Shown here in pieces: positions 32,461 to 42,304 of a stretch of 64,000 nt of DNA (its first letter is position 1; every line of letters begins with the position of its first letter). The notes beneath the pieces were generated by a model. The model saw only the letters and a program-made list of their open reading frames with translations, did no database searches and was not told the origin of the DNA. Made by a program: the position numbers and the translations under genes. This DNA comes from Lepidonotus clava. Taxonomy: Eukaryota > Annelida > Polychaeta > Phyllodocida > Polynoidae. The stretch is taken from NCBI GenBank assembly GCA_936440205.1, contig OW387135.1:28064792-28128791 (forward strand), in the 5' to 3' direction.

Positions 32461-35217
32461 ATGACAATGAAGTGGTCGGTGCTGTTCGTTTTCGCCATGA
32501 TAGGAGGCATTAAGGGGTTGCGGAATGATTCCAGCCCACGTGAAGGGCTAGCCCCTAATGCTGAAGTTATAGCCTTGGAACAATATGGGGTGGTACTGAA
32601 ACCAGGGAAATTAATGTCCACCGCAGATATTACTCACGTCCGACAAGGTTTCCTGATCACTATTCCCCAAAGGCGCTCCTTCATCAAGGCTACCTTTGGC
32701 CAGGTCTGTCATCGGTACCTAAAGGGAGGAGACCGAGCCTGTTACCACGTCAGGTCGCTAGTGAATTGGATGGATCAGACATCGCAGGCGCTCAAAGGTC
32801 GGTATAGGGAAATTCTCAATGAAACCTTAAGTTCGCTAATTAAAAACAACCAACAGCGACCTCAAAATCAAGGGTCAGAATCAGACTCAGGCGGAAGGAT
32901 CAAAAGAATGAAGAAACTCCCCATCATGCTGGACGACCCAGGATGGCCGACCTTCCCTATTCCAACATCATGGAACAAGGGGCTTTCAGCTGATGTCAAG
33001 TATAACAGGGAACTAATTAAAGTGTTACAAGAGTCCTCCGACCAGATGATCGAAGATCTGGCGCTGATGAACGAGAAACACGACGAGGCAGTAGAAAGGG
33101 TTAACCACGTCGTGATAGGTCTGTTAGATAATTTAAGGTCATTAAATAAGGCGCATAATGCCACTCGCCGGAGAATGAAACTCGTCCAACATAAGGTAGA
33201 CTGGATGGAACTGTACCTGAACATGATACCTGTAGCTCTGGAAGACAAACTGGGTGAAATGGTGTATCTCCAGTTGGTGGTAGAGCAAACGCGCGTGTTC
33301 AGGAAAGGTGTACAACACCTGACACGGGGCCAACTAACCATGGATTTGGTACCACGCCAGTATATGGTCGGAGCGGTCCTGGAAGTCAACAGGTATCTGA
33401 AAGGAATCCATCCCAGGTTCCATGTGGCGTTTTCAGATCCCTCCTTCTATTATGAGAACAGTCAGCCCTCATTTAAATTTAATGAAACCACCCAGGAACT
33501 TATCGTGTATGTAAGGGTACCAGTTGTGGCCGACGAACATCTGTTTAGAGTCTACGAAGTACTGACTTTTCCTGTGCCAGTACCAGTTAGAGGAAGGCAA
33601 AAGAAGGACGCTCTCCAAATTGTTAATCTACCAAAAAGTGTGGCTATGTCCATGTCCCGTCAGTACTACGTACCACTGGCTAGCGGCAGTTGGTCAGGCT
33701 GTTATGGGCAGACCATCACGCTTTGTAAGGACTTGCCCTACATGAAAAAGATTACGGATAACACCTGCACTGCCGCCCTGTTGAGACGCGATGACATGGC
33801 CATACGAGAGAAATGTGAACTGGACTATCTTTTGGAAGCAGACTTTGGAGAAATGGCAGTGTATCTGGACGACGGAGATATGCTTGTGGTCAGCGCTGAC
33901 ACCCGGGGCCAAATGATTTGCAGAAATCAACCCGCGGTGGAGGTGAACATAGAAAACTATGCGCGAGTTCAGGTGGAATGCGATTGTGCCTTCCAGACGC
34001 AGGGATCATGGATACCGTATAGTTTACGGAACTGTGACCGACGCACCAGGATCACCACGGTCGTGTATCCACCTAACGACCTGTTGGGAGCAGCGAGTCG
34101 TGTGAAAGGATGGAACGCTAATTTCACGAGGCCCGAGAATGAACCCACTATGTTAGAATCGGATCCTATCCCTGAAACGATTAGGAAAGAGCTACTGGAA
34201 ATCGAGGAAAGCCTAAAGGTCAGAATACCTGTATCCTCTCTGGCCAAGCGAATCCAAAAACACAGGAAAGACTTGGCTAAAGGCATCAAGAAAGCAACTG
34301 ACCACTACGAGGTGGACAAACACGCCCCATGGTTTTCTATAGGTAACTTTGGGGGCGGCTTTGGCCTCCTCACAATCTTCTGTATAGTGGTGGCAGTAAC
34401 CATTATTGGGTGTATCCTCTGGAAGTGCTGGCGGAACCACCAAGGCAAGGCTGCCCTGGCCGGACTAACCATGACTTTACCTCGGGCCATGGCCTTGGAA
34501 GCGGCGGACCCGGAGGAGCTGCTGCGCGGTGAAAGGGAACTAACTGGATGCCCGGACACGACCGCCAACCCCACTGCGGTGGCAGTACTTGCTATATTAT
34601 TGGCAGTACTAGTCATCGCCATAGTGGTCCTCGTGTGGCGAAAGTGGAGGTACATCAGAAGGAAGACTGTGGATGGACTGTATGTACAGTTTGCCAACCC
34701 ACATATGATAGAGACAATCTTTCTGGGGGAACTGGCCATGCCTTCAGACCACACTTATACGGAGGGCTATGTGCTCATTAGGGATCTACTGGTGACCCAG
34801 CTGTGTCTGAAATATACTCTGACAGTTACCTGGGGGGCGCAGCTGATGGGAGCGGCAACTAGACCTGGGCAACATCCATCTAAGGTGCCACTACCAGACA
34901 CCCTGAGGGTGTCTAAGAAACTAGCCCGTCTAATGATGAGTAATTTAAAATACAATACCAGGGCCAGACTACTGAGATATTCCTCAGGGCTAGCCACCCC
35001 TGTACCCATGGGAGTACCGCGCCTCATCGACGCAGGCTGGTCCGATGTCGGAGCGGACTGGCCTCAACCGGTGATGGGACATGGAACAATGCCTAACGCT
35101 CCTCCTAGATCGACCACGCCCACCTCAACAGCGACCGGAACGGGATCTGCCCGAAAGACAGTAAGGCCAGGGACATCCGAAATCGATCCAGGAACGGTTT
35201 ATGAAGTTATCATATGA
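32461..35217 (+). CDS. env: Element A env-like glycoprotein
   Basis: 918 residues. It has an N-terminal signal peptide (KWSVLFVFAMIGGIKGL), a basic site near 145 (GGRIKRMKK), a long helical region at about 175-290, and a cysteine-bearing stretch (SGCYGQTITLCKDLPY, NTCTAALL, REKCELDYL). A first membrane segment lies near 630-655 (GLLTIFCIVVAVTIIGCIL) and a second near 705-727 (AVAVLAILLAVLVIAIVVLV), followed by a ~190-residue tail. The cysteine layout and the preceding strand (PVPVRGRQKKDAL ... YYVPL) recall the F-type fusion proteins of baculoviruses and insect gypsy Env. That assignment is inference. Two membrane segments with a large third domain is unusual. Confidence 0.75.
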   Translation: MTMKWSVLFVFAMIGGIKGLRNDSSPREGLAPNAEVIALEQYGVVLKPGKLMSTADITHVRQGFLITIPQRRSFIKATFGQVCHRYLKGGDRACYHVRSLVNWMDQTSQALKGRYREILNETLSSLIKNNQQRPQNQGSESDSGGRIKRMKKLPIMLDDPGWPTFPIPTSWNKGLSADVKYNRELIKVLQESSDQMIEDLALMNEKHDEAVERVNHVVIGLLDNLRSLNKAHNATRRRMKLVQHKVDWMELYLNMIPVALEDKLGEMVYLQLVVEQTRVFRKGVQHLTRGQLTMDLVPRQYMVGAVLEVNRYLKGIHPRFHVAFSDPSFYYENSQPSFKFNETTQELIVYVRVPVVADEHLFRVYEVLTFPVPVPVRGRQKKDALQIVNLPKSVAMSMSRQYYVPLASGSWSGCYGQTITLCKDLPYMKKITDNTCTAALLRRDDMAIREKCELDYLLEADFGEMAVYLDDGDMLVVSADTRGQMICRNQPAVEVNIENYARVQVECDCAFQTQGSWIPYSLRNCDRRTRITTVVYPPNDLLGAASRVKGWNANFTRPENEPTMLESDPIPETIRKELLEIEESLKVRIPVSSLAKRIQKHRKDLAKGIKKATDHYEVDKHAPWFSIGNFGGGFGLLTIFCIVVAVTIIGCILWKCWRNHQGKAALAGLTMTLPRAMALEAADPEELLRGERELTGCPDTTANPTAVAVLAILLAVLVIAIVVLVWRKWRYIRRKTVDGLYVQFANPHMIETIFLGELAMPSDHTYTEGYVLIRDLLVTQLCLKYTLTVTWGAQLMGAATRPGQHPSKVPLPDTLRVSKKLARLMMSNLKYNTRARLLRYSSGLATPVPMGVPRLIDAGWSDVGADWPQPVMGHGTMPNAPPRSTTPTSTATGTGSARKTVRPGTSEIDPGTVYEVII

Positions 35218-36704
35218 CAATGAAACGAGTGTTAAGACCTGGCCTAGTGCTGTACAAGTAAAATTGGTGAATTAATGACACAAAGGTACGAGTACTAAAA
35301 CTGAAATGTTACAGGAAGTTCGCTGGGCAATACCTGTTTGGGTAGGTAGGGTTCTGTTGACTAACCTGATCAATAAGGATTCACCAACCAGGGAAACCTG
35401 GGTCGGGTAGGCTGGTCCAACCGTCTCTCTATGGACCCATGGGTTATCTAAATTTCTCTCAAGTCGAGTGTCCCATGCCCGGTAGCCTAGCTCAACACTC
35501 TCATTGTTATCGATTTGGCAACTCTTTTAAAGTAGGGAACCATTTGGAACCGATCCTAGTGTCGCGAAATTTTAGCATTTAAAAAAGATACTCAAAATTC
35601 TGTATAAAACCTAGGAGCGCTCAACGGGACCAATGCTCCCAACGAGCGAAGTGAACTTCCCCAAGCAAGTACCATCTACACCTGACCCCTGTGCTGTTGT
35701 TACCGCTAGGATCGGGCTGCAGTACAGGAGTCACTTGGGGAACGCCACTGTCTATTCTTTAGCATGCTTACATATATAATCTTCTCAAAGATGAGGGGGC
35801 TGCACAAGCAGCAGGAGCCTGCCCACATGCCTGGTGTCAGTGGTGCCTGACAGGAGGCAGGACGTTGGGGTTACGCGTCACTGACGCTGCGAAGGGCACT
35901 GGGGTGGACGCCCGACCATGGCAGTCACTATGCCCCGGGTGGATTGGCTCCTGACAAGCGGTCTCTTCATCACAAAAAAAATCGACGAATAGAAAGAAAT
36001 TTACCTAAAAAACTAAATATATAAAGCAACCCAATATTTATTTAACTAAGAGCCCTTCCTCAGGGAATTCTGGGCAAGTTGTGAGAAGAACATATGAACG
36101 CAGAATTTAGTAACATTCTCGGGGGGAACACTCCGTGACAGCACACGAGAGTACCTTATACGTGGCTCGTTTGATTCTGGTATGGGCACGCTGCGACGGG
36201 CAAGGATATGTACAATTCCTACCAAAGCGTGCTATATTCAGAAATTATAACGGAGGTCACAAGGAAAGGTAGTTACAGGACAACGGCGAACTAGTGACAT
36301 TCACAGGGTGCTCGGCTTTCTCTCTTACCATATCGCGACTCCCTCAGACTGGACAAGCCATCCCTGGGGCGGGAGAAGCCGTAGCGAAAAACCCACAAGG
36401 CGGTGGAGCGAGGTGCTGTCCTTATTAATAGCCCCATCGTCTTGGTTATGTGTAAATGGCCGCTGGATCATCGTATGTCTTAAGTCGAGGGATCCTGACT
36501 TTACCATAAAGTCAGGATCCAACGAAAACAGTATCAAAAAGAAAGAAAATAATGAACAACTGCCCAAAGGTACAAGACTAAGTTATTTAGGCATGTTTAG
36601 ACCAGTTTTAACCGGGTCTGAGGCAAAACGGCAAGAAATCAAGTTTCGACCCGGGTAAATTAGAAATAATTAAAATTAATAAAGAAGACGTGCGGCTTCA
36701 GAGT
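35218..36704 (+). other. Noncoding 3' region of element A, first part
   Basis: About 1.5 kb after env with no recognised domain. It has one strong hairpin (36490-36520) and an unremarkable 116-codon frame at 36308-36658. It ends at the first copy of the 13-bp repeat TGACCGCCGTCGA. Confidence 0.5.
36490..36520. repeat. Perfect 14-bp inverted repeat (hairpin)
   Basis: GGATCCTGACTTTA, three-base loop, then its exact reverse complement. Present at the equivalent place in element B (51780-51810) with a complementary loop, so the stem is conserved. As RNA it would form a very stable stem-loop. Confidence 0.9.
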
Positions 36705-36717
36705 TGACCGCCGTCGA
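36705..36717 (+). repeat. 13-bp direct repeat, left copy (module boundary)
   Basis: TGACCGCCGTCGA, identical to 41659-41671 just before the 3' LTR. A run of about 20 A follows shortly (36721-36740). The two copies bracket a ~4.9-kb module. Both are also present in element B (51583-51595 and 46567-46579, minus strand). Confidence 0.85.
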
Positions 36718-37161
36718 GAGAAAAAAAAAAAAAAAAAAATAAATGAAATACTAGTCTTGGCCGCCGTCGTGGCGCTAAAAAGTAACCGGATCTCCGCTCA
36801 ACAGTTGAGCTAAAGAGGGGGGACACGGTCTACTAATTCCCTAACGAACGGCTGCAAAAACTTAGTTGACACCCATAGCTAATAGTCTACCCAGTCTATT
36901 AGAAAGAAACTAAAATCCTAAAGTTGTCTTTAGTACTAACATATTCCTGCTCCGCGTGCGCATAGTTAGGATAAGCTGGGGGCGGAGTCTTTTCAGGAGT
37001 AGTCTTGACTCTCCACAAGAAAAACGGGCATAGACCTGAACAAAGGACGGGTTTAACCTTGTACTGTACTTCGGTAAAGGCCCGACTTACTAGGTGCTGT
37101 CTGGAAGTGAGTGATCTGAGGAGATGCATTTACACATCTCTATAATTTAAAGGGGGTGTAG

Positions 37162-37200
37162 GCTGCATATTAAAAAAAAAAAAAAAAAAATATGCAGTCT
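37162..37200. repeat. Inverted repeat around a poly(A) run
   Basis: GGCTGCATATT, about 19 A, then AATATGCAGTC: ~10-bp arms around a homopolymer. Element B has the equivalent at about 51107-51142. Confidence 0.75.
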
Positions 37201-37935
37201 GCTCCCGACTATAACAATGGGAAACTCGGTGCTGCCCATTCTGGTTCTATGGATGGGGGTACCGACAAACCACGTGTAACTAATGAGGACCGGGAATCAG
37301 ATCAGAAATGAACCTGAATCTGAGACCCGATCCTCTAGTGATAACTAATGAGGAACGAATAATCTCAACCTCCTTTGTACAGTTAGTACTTAATGTCCTT
37401 TAATGATATTTATACTTTACGGAATGAAACGCTACCCCCACCGCTTGTCATGTTGGTTTTCCCCGTGTGATGTAAAGTATAGGGTAGACAGTAAGGTGTT
37501 ACTGTTAACATAGGTATAATATCTATTCAGTGAACCGTTTGGAGTTAGGGGCGCACCTGTTTATCTCGTTAAGAGGGCGCCACTACCCAATATAAAGTGG
37601 AACTCGGTCTTCAAACCCCAAATTGAACATAGGGGGTGAACGCCGAGCTACCACCTGTAACTAACAAGGAAGGGAGGGATTTTGTCTTAACATAACCATT
37701 CAATGAGAACAAACTCTGGTTGAAGTTGCACTTCACAAAAATGAAGTCGGATATGACTGAACAGTTGTCACCCTTGGGGGGGTGTTAACTTGTTTACATA
37801 TAAACCCTTGGAGTGTATTGGAAAATTATTCTATGACAATGTACATAAAGTGTGTTGTCAAGAGTATTGACTCTTGGAAAACCGAAGTAGCTTCTTAAGT
37901 AAACCACAATAGACCCAGTTCCTATCATTATTCTT

Positions 37936-38090
37936 ATCCCCTCATGTGGTCTGTAAGAGAGTCCAAACGTGTGAGTTTTGCATCACACTTCGGACACTCG
38001 TGAGATCCTGAAAATGCACATTTTCATGGCAATTGAGCCCAGAACGATGTGTGTAACTGTTCCCACCTAACTCGCAAATATATCGCTGTT
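37936..38090 (-). pseudogene. Antisense C2H2 zinc-finger remnant in element A
   Basis: Minus-strand translation gives one finger-like stretch, RYICELGGNSYTHRSG then LNCHENVH, and, in another frame after a TTTTCAG splice-acceptor-like site, HECPKCDAKLTRLDSLTDH. Both follow the C-x2-C-x12-H pattern of C2H2 fingers in part. It looks like captured cellular sequence or a spliced antisense exon. It is a fossil, with about one break between the two fingers unless they are spliced. Confidence 0.5.
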
Positions 38091-38460
38091 TGGGATGTTG
38101 GTAATCTTTGCTGTGGATTTTGGTGCCTTTCTAGTTTTCTTTAACGAGAACACCATTACTTTCTTGACAACGACAACACCGAATCTCTGTCTGGGAGCTC
38201 ATTCAGTGTCTTGAAGGCTTCGCTCTGGTTTCCTTGCAGTAGTATTGTCTCCTCATCTGGACAACCCAGCACAATAATACTCGCTATAAAAATTATTCTA
38301 ACACCATGACACTGACGAAGTCTTGTTGTTAGACTCAATATGGGACGGGTATTGGTGGCTCTTGCCACTCCCTCTCAAACTTACCTTGGAGTCGCCAACA
38401 GCTCGTTGGACGGCTCCACCTGTGGTGTCGCCTCACGTGGCCGACACGTCAATCTTTCCA

Positions 38461-38745
38461 GTACTCTGTAAGGGGGACAACTCATCAAAGAATTCTGTCA
38501 CAGCCAATCTAATGCTGGGCAATCTGGACCAAAATACTTGGTCACCTACAGTTATTCTAAACTTACCAGGGTGAACACCCTAGGAAGTGCTTATTCCCTA
38601 GGACGCCCCATGTGAATTGTTTCCAATGTAGACATCTACACTAATGTCCTGTACGAAGAACGACTAAACAAAGAATTCTGTTACAGCAAATTTAGTGTTG
38701 TACAACTCAGACCGGAACCCCTGGTCACCCATACCTGAATCCACA
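38461..38745. repeat. Degenerate tandem duplication in element A
   Basis: Two ~95-bp segments share 'caaagaattctg(t)cacagc..atct' and 'ctggtcaccyata' blocks, about 185 bp apart. Read antisense, each contains 'ttacagagtacagg'-like acceptor sequence. Confidence 0.6.
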
Positions 38746-39468
38746 TGTGCAGTGTCAGTCCCCAACAGTTAATAGTATCAAATAATACCAATACGGTACA
38801 AATCACCCACACTCCAAAAAGCCTACTTAGATCGGTAATGTCAACAAACCTCTAGTCAGGAAAACCCTCTATTATCGCCCAACCACGCGCGAGGTAAAAT
38901 GCTTGATCATGTTCGCCTAAACAATCCCTCCCACTAAAATCATATAGCCTGACGCTTTTCAGTGCCAACCGTGTCACAATTGCTTCATTTACATCACCCT
39001 AACATACCGCAGGACCTGGAAAAAATAATAAGTTTAGTACACAAGGTCCTAGCTCTCAGCCCGCGTCCACCATCTTGGAACCAAAAGTAAACACCAGGTG
39101 GCCACCCACGCTACCCGTTACAAAAATCACCAGCGAAACACAGTTTCTAGTTCCGGGAATGACATCAGCTTCCGGAATTCAACAACGTGAGGGCGAGCTG
39201 AGAAAACTGCTAACTAATTCCTGACCAACAATCTCCTTAAAATCCTACGGGTTAGTAGCCTACCTAACGTGCTGATAACAAGGAAAATTAGGGACAGTAC
39301 TCACCAGGCGTGGGGGCGGACGAGATGAAGGTCCAGCTGAACCGAAAGGAGGGCGGTGTCCGACGACAAGCCAGGGCGGTGAAAACGTCTGTGTCCTCCC
39401 ATGTGAACAGTCTTGCTATCTGGAGCTCCGTCAGAACGTGTGGGCTGCTCCTCTTGGATATATAAACT

Positions 39469-39600
39469 TAGGTGTACTAATCACTGGCCGGGAATTGGAT
39501 CGGCAGAATCACTTGGCGGAACCAACCCGGAAAATTAAGTGTCCTAATCACAGGCCGGGAATTGGACTAACAAATTACTTGGTGGGAATCACCCCGGAAT
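39469..39600. repeat. Two-copy tandem repeat of ~65 bp in element A
   Basis: 'gtgtactaatcactggccgggaattgg' recurs as 'gtgtcctaatcacaggccgggaattgg' 65 bp later, together with 'cttggyggaa'. Element B has the same pair near 48710-48840. Confidence 0.85.
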
Positions 39601-39638
39601 TAAGATATATACACGGGGGGGGGTTGAGTGCCGGCGGT

Positions 39639-40286
39639 CTAATGTAAAACGGGCAACCGGACAAAGACCCGGCCCAGGGCCCGGGCCCAACGGCGCAACA
39701 CCCGGGCGGACGGCATATACCCGTCTTCCAGTTCACGGAAGTCATTGACGGTCATAACACCGTCAGCCACTACCTTGGAGAGGTGGAGGGCATGACCGGT
39801 GTTGACCGTCGGCACGTTGAACCAGTCGTTCGTCCTTTTGACTTCGCGGCTAATCCGGGGAATGATGCGGTTAATCCACCGTTGCAGAGATCCGTCGCTG
39901 TCCGTGCGCGCCCAACTGCGGGCATCAAAGCCCGAGGGGGTCGCGAGGATGAGGGTCGCTGGAGCAGGGTGGGCTTGTAGGTTCATGAAGGCACGAGTAA
40001 AAAGTTCAGCGTAGAAGTTGACAACGGCGTCCGGGTTAATAAACAAAGGAAGATATAATTGTAGATCCGGGTCCCAGGTTAGAATGTCAAGTAAATTCGT
40101 AATCACTATTAAAACGTCATCAGGATACATCATGTGGTGAGCAAACGCGAAGCCCGCCAGCTCCGCCGTCGTGGCCTCTTCGCTCGGAAAAACCACGTAG
40201 ATGTGCTCCGTGTGGTTTTGTATCAGATCAGGATAATCCTGTACGCCCGCCTCACGTTCGGTGCAAAAAATGGCAACGCGAACCAT
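39639..40286 (-). CDS. Antisense ORF in element A, SGNH-hydrolase-like pattern
   Basis: 215 codons on the strand opposite gag-pol-env. I chose the ATG at 40286 (MVRVAIFCTEREAG) because the frames of A and B agree only from there on; an upstream in-frame start at 40322 exists in A. The composition is protein-like, not low complexity. The order of elements resembles an SGNH/GDSL alpha-beta hydrolase: an opening strand VRVAIF, then DDVLIVITNLLDI (place of the 'GxND' block), PATLILATPSGFD (strand plus loop), a helix with INRIIPRISREVKR, VPTVNTGHALHLSKV, and LEDGYMPSARVLRRWARAL (place of the 'DGxH' block). The classical catalytic signatures are not clearly recognisable, so this is a fold-level guess. 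The ORF is open in both elements (B: 48017-48664). Known parallels for antisense genes in retroelements are HTLV HBZ and antisense ORFs of plant Ty3 elements. Confidence 0.65.
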   Translation of the reverse strand: MVRVAIFCTEREAGVQDYPDLIQNHTEHIYVVFPSEEATTAELAGFAFAHHMMYPDDVLIVITNLLDILTWDPDLQLYLPLFINPDAVVNFYAELFTRAFMNLQAHPAPATLILATPSGFDARSWARTDSDGSLQRWINRIIPRISREVKRTNDWFNVPTVNTGHALHLSKVVADGVMTVNDFRELEDGYMPSARVLRRWARALGRVFVRLPVLH

Positions 40287-40382
40287 ACTGGGTGATGTTG
40301 CGAAGAGATAAAGAGATAACACTGAAGACTAAGAAAAAAACACGTCTTGACGCGTTAAAAATACCGCCGGCACTGATTAAAA

Positions 40383-40390
40383 TGACGTCA
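40383..40390 (-). promoter_or_regulatory. CRE palindrome upstream of antisense ORF (element A)
   Basis: TGACGTCA, the full CREB/ATF site, 97 bp upstream of the antisense ATG, with an AT-rich TATA-like TATTTTTAACG between. Identical in element B (47914-47921). This suggests that the antisense ORF has its own promoter. Confidence 0.5.
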
Positions 40391-41039
40391 AAACGAGGCT
40401 AATTTGGGAAAACCCTTTTTGATCCAAAAGATCCAAATTTTGAAATCGGCTAGCATGATCAAACCATCGTATAATTTCTTACAAAATCTGTGCTAAACTA
40501 AAGTTTAGGTCCCCAACCAACATAATCAAGCGACAGAATTAATTCATATCGGCCCAAAATATCAGGTCGAACCATCAAACTTGCAAATTTGTTCGAAACA
40601 GAAATTTGCCATCCGGGCGCTTCGCGCCTGGAGGAATCAAATCGAGGTCAAACCCTGGAGGGGAACTCCAGTCAAGCGTCCCGCTAAGTACACATGTACT
40701 AAGCATAACTGGTGGGCGCGCGACGTGGATGGTAATATTTTCTGGATCCAACTGCTTAATGTTGCTAGATCAGATACAGGGACCTTGTATTTATTGTAAA
40801 TAATGTTGTTCTGGTTGAAGTTTGATTGAAATTTGACACGCATTGTATCATGAAATTCGTTCGTTCAAAATGTCCGAATTCTCTGTATTGACTTATGTTG
40901 TGTTAATTTGTTCTGAAATTGGATTTGATGTGTACTTGTTACTCTTAGAAGGTTAAGACAACTTTACACTGTATATATGTTGAGTTCTGTTGACTTGTGT
41001 TACAAATCATAGATGTCAGAATCTGTACATGTATGTACT

Positions 41040-41290
41040 AAGTCAAAAAACTAACTTTGTCACCTTATGCACGGGTGTCGCAATTCTTAAGCCTCACTAT
41101 GGGCTAACAACTCTAAACTCACTTTATCCCCTTATGCACGGGTGTCGCAATAATGATATTTTTTTTTCATTCTCTGAAACTGACTTTGTCACTTTGTCAC
41201 CATGATTATGTCACCATTACTTTATCATACAAATGATCATGTTACCATTCTTTAACCCATACTTTGCCACTTTATGAACGGGTTCCGTTA
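41040..41290. repeat. Tandem repeats with 'CTTATGCACGGGTGTCGCAA' core (element A)
   Basis: Cores at about 41063 and 41130, 67 bp apart, plus several degraded 'actttgtcac' units to about 41290. Element B has three good cores at the same place (about 47084, 47151 and 47218), so the copy number differs between elements. Confidence 0.85.
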
Positions 41291-41672
41291 ACCTTGAGCT
41301 TCAAGCTGTGGAAGTCAACTTGATAAATAATCTTATTTATGAACTTACCATGAAACCTATGAATGTTTTCATTGATCTTGAGTCTCAACCTGGAACTACC
41401 AGCAAATGGTACTAAAGCAAAACCGATCATATGAATGTATCTTTGTTTATACTTCTGAAGGAACAAAAGAACTTCTGATTATATTGACACTGTGCTGAAT
41501 GTACCACGAGAGTCAAGGCCACCCACAATGGTTTCTCCATATGAAAAGTAATAATAATAAATATATCCAATCATCAAGAAATTGGAAACTTTATCACATC
41601 TGATTGAAATCTTCATTTGGTTTGAGCTATGTCGTCCACCTCCTTAAACTCAAACACCTGACCGCCGTCGAA
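41291..41672. other. Element A sequence before the 3' LTR
   Basis: No domain recognised. A 64-codon minus-strand frame (41272-41466) recurs in B, but nothing supports it as a gene. Ends with the second 13-bp direct repeat (41659-41671) one base before the LTR. Confidence 0.4.
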
Positions 41673-42304
41673 TGTACTAATAGCTTAGCACTTTTAATAT
41701 ATTCTCGTGTTATATAATCCATCAAGGATCAGGCTTAGCAAGTCTACTTCTAGTCTACTTCTAGAAGAAATATCTTGCGCTCCTAGCGCCACCTGTTGAC
41801 CAGTATAAAAGGCGCTGCAAGGTAGGGAGCGAGCAGTTAGTTAGGAGTTAGTAGTCACTTAGTTTAGTGAGAACATCAGCTAAGTAAGTTTAGCCAAGGA
41901 GTTATACCTGGAGTAAGTACATCGGCTCCCGTGTAACAGACTGGAGTTTACCAATATCAACTACCTCGGACATAGGATTGTGATAGAGCTGAGTACTAGA
42001 ATGGTCTAGAAGGTGTTGGAGCAACTCGTGTTCTAAATGTGGTTGATTGCTGATAGGAGATGGGAGGTGGACTGATGAAGACTTATACATGGTGGCTTTG
42101 ACTCGGGATGAGATGTTTATTGAATAAAAACCCTTTCATATTAAGAAGCTCCCTCATCGTTCATTTCTTTTGAACTATTGGGAAGTGGACGGACAAACTT
42201 TGAACGCAGTCTGAATTACTCAGGCATTCTGGATAAACGACTCATGAAGACTTGGATATACACGAACATTATGCAGTCTTAAATCAAACATTAACAATAG
42301 TTCA
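41673..42304 (+). repeat. Element A 3' LTR
   Basis: About 631 bp, direct repeat of the 5' LTR with about one difference seen. TG...CA ends, followed by the TTAT target duplication (42305-42308). Its AATAAA lies at 42123-42128. Confidence 0.95.

Larger units (their letters stand above)
22456..42304 (+). mobile_element. Element A: giant env-bearing Ty3/gypsy LTR retroelement
   Basis: About 19.85 kb bounded by direct LTRs (22456-23086 and 41673-42304) that begin TGTACTA and end TAGTTCA. TTAT flanks both sides (22452-22455 and 42305-42308), a 4-bp target duplication as expected for Ty3/gypsy integrases. In order it has an LTR, a primer-binding region, gag, pro-pol, two overlapping accessory frames, an env-like frame, a ~6.4-kb 3' region containing an antisense ORF, and an LTR. 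The pol order PR-RT-RH-IN places it in Ty3/gypsy (Metaviridae). The LTRs differ at about one position, so the insertion is very recent. All main frames appear open, and the copy looks whole. It is two to three times the usual size for the family, mainly because of the long gag leader and the 3' region. Confidence 0.95.

Noticed and set aside
36308-36658. 116-codon frame after env in element A
   Set aside because: No domain, and it contains the hairpin sequence. Its presence in both copies is not informative at this divergence.
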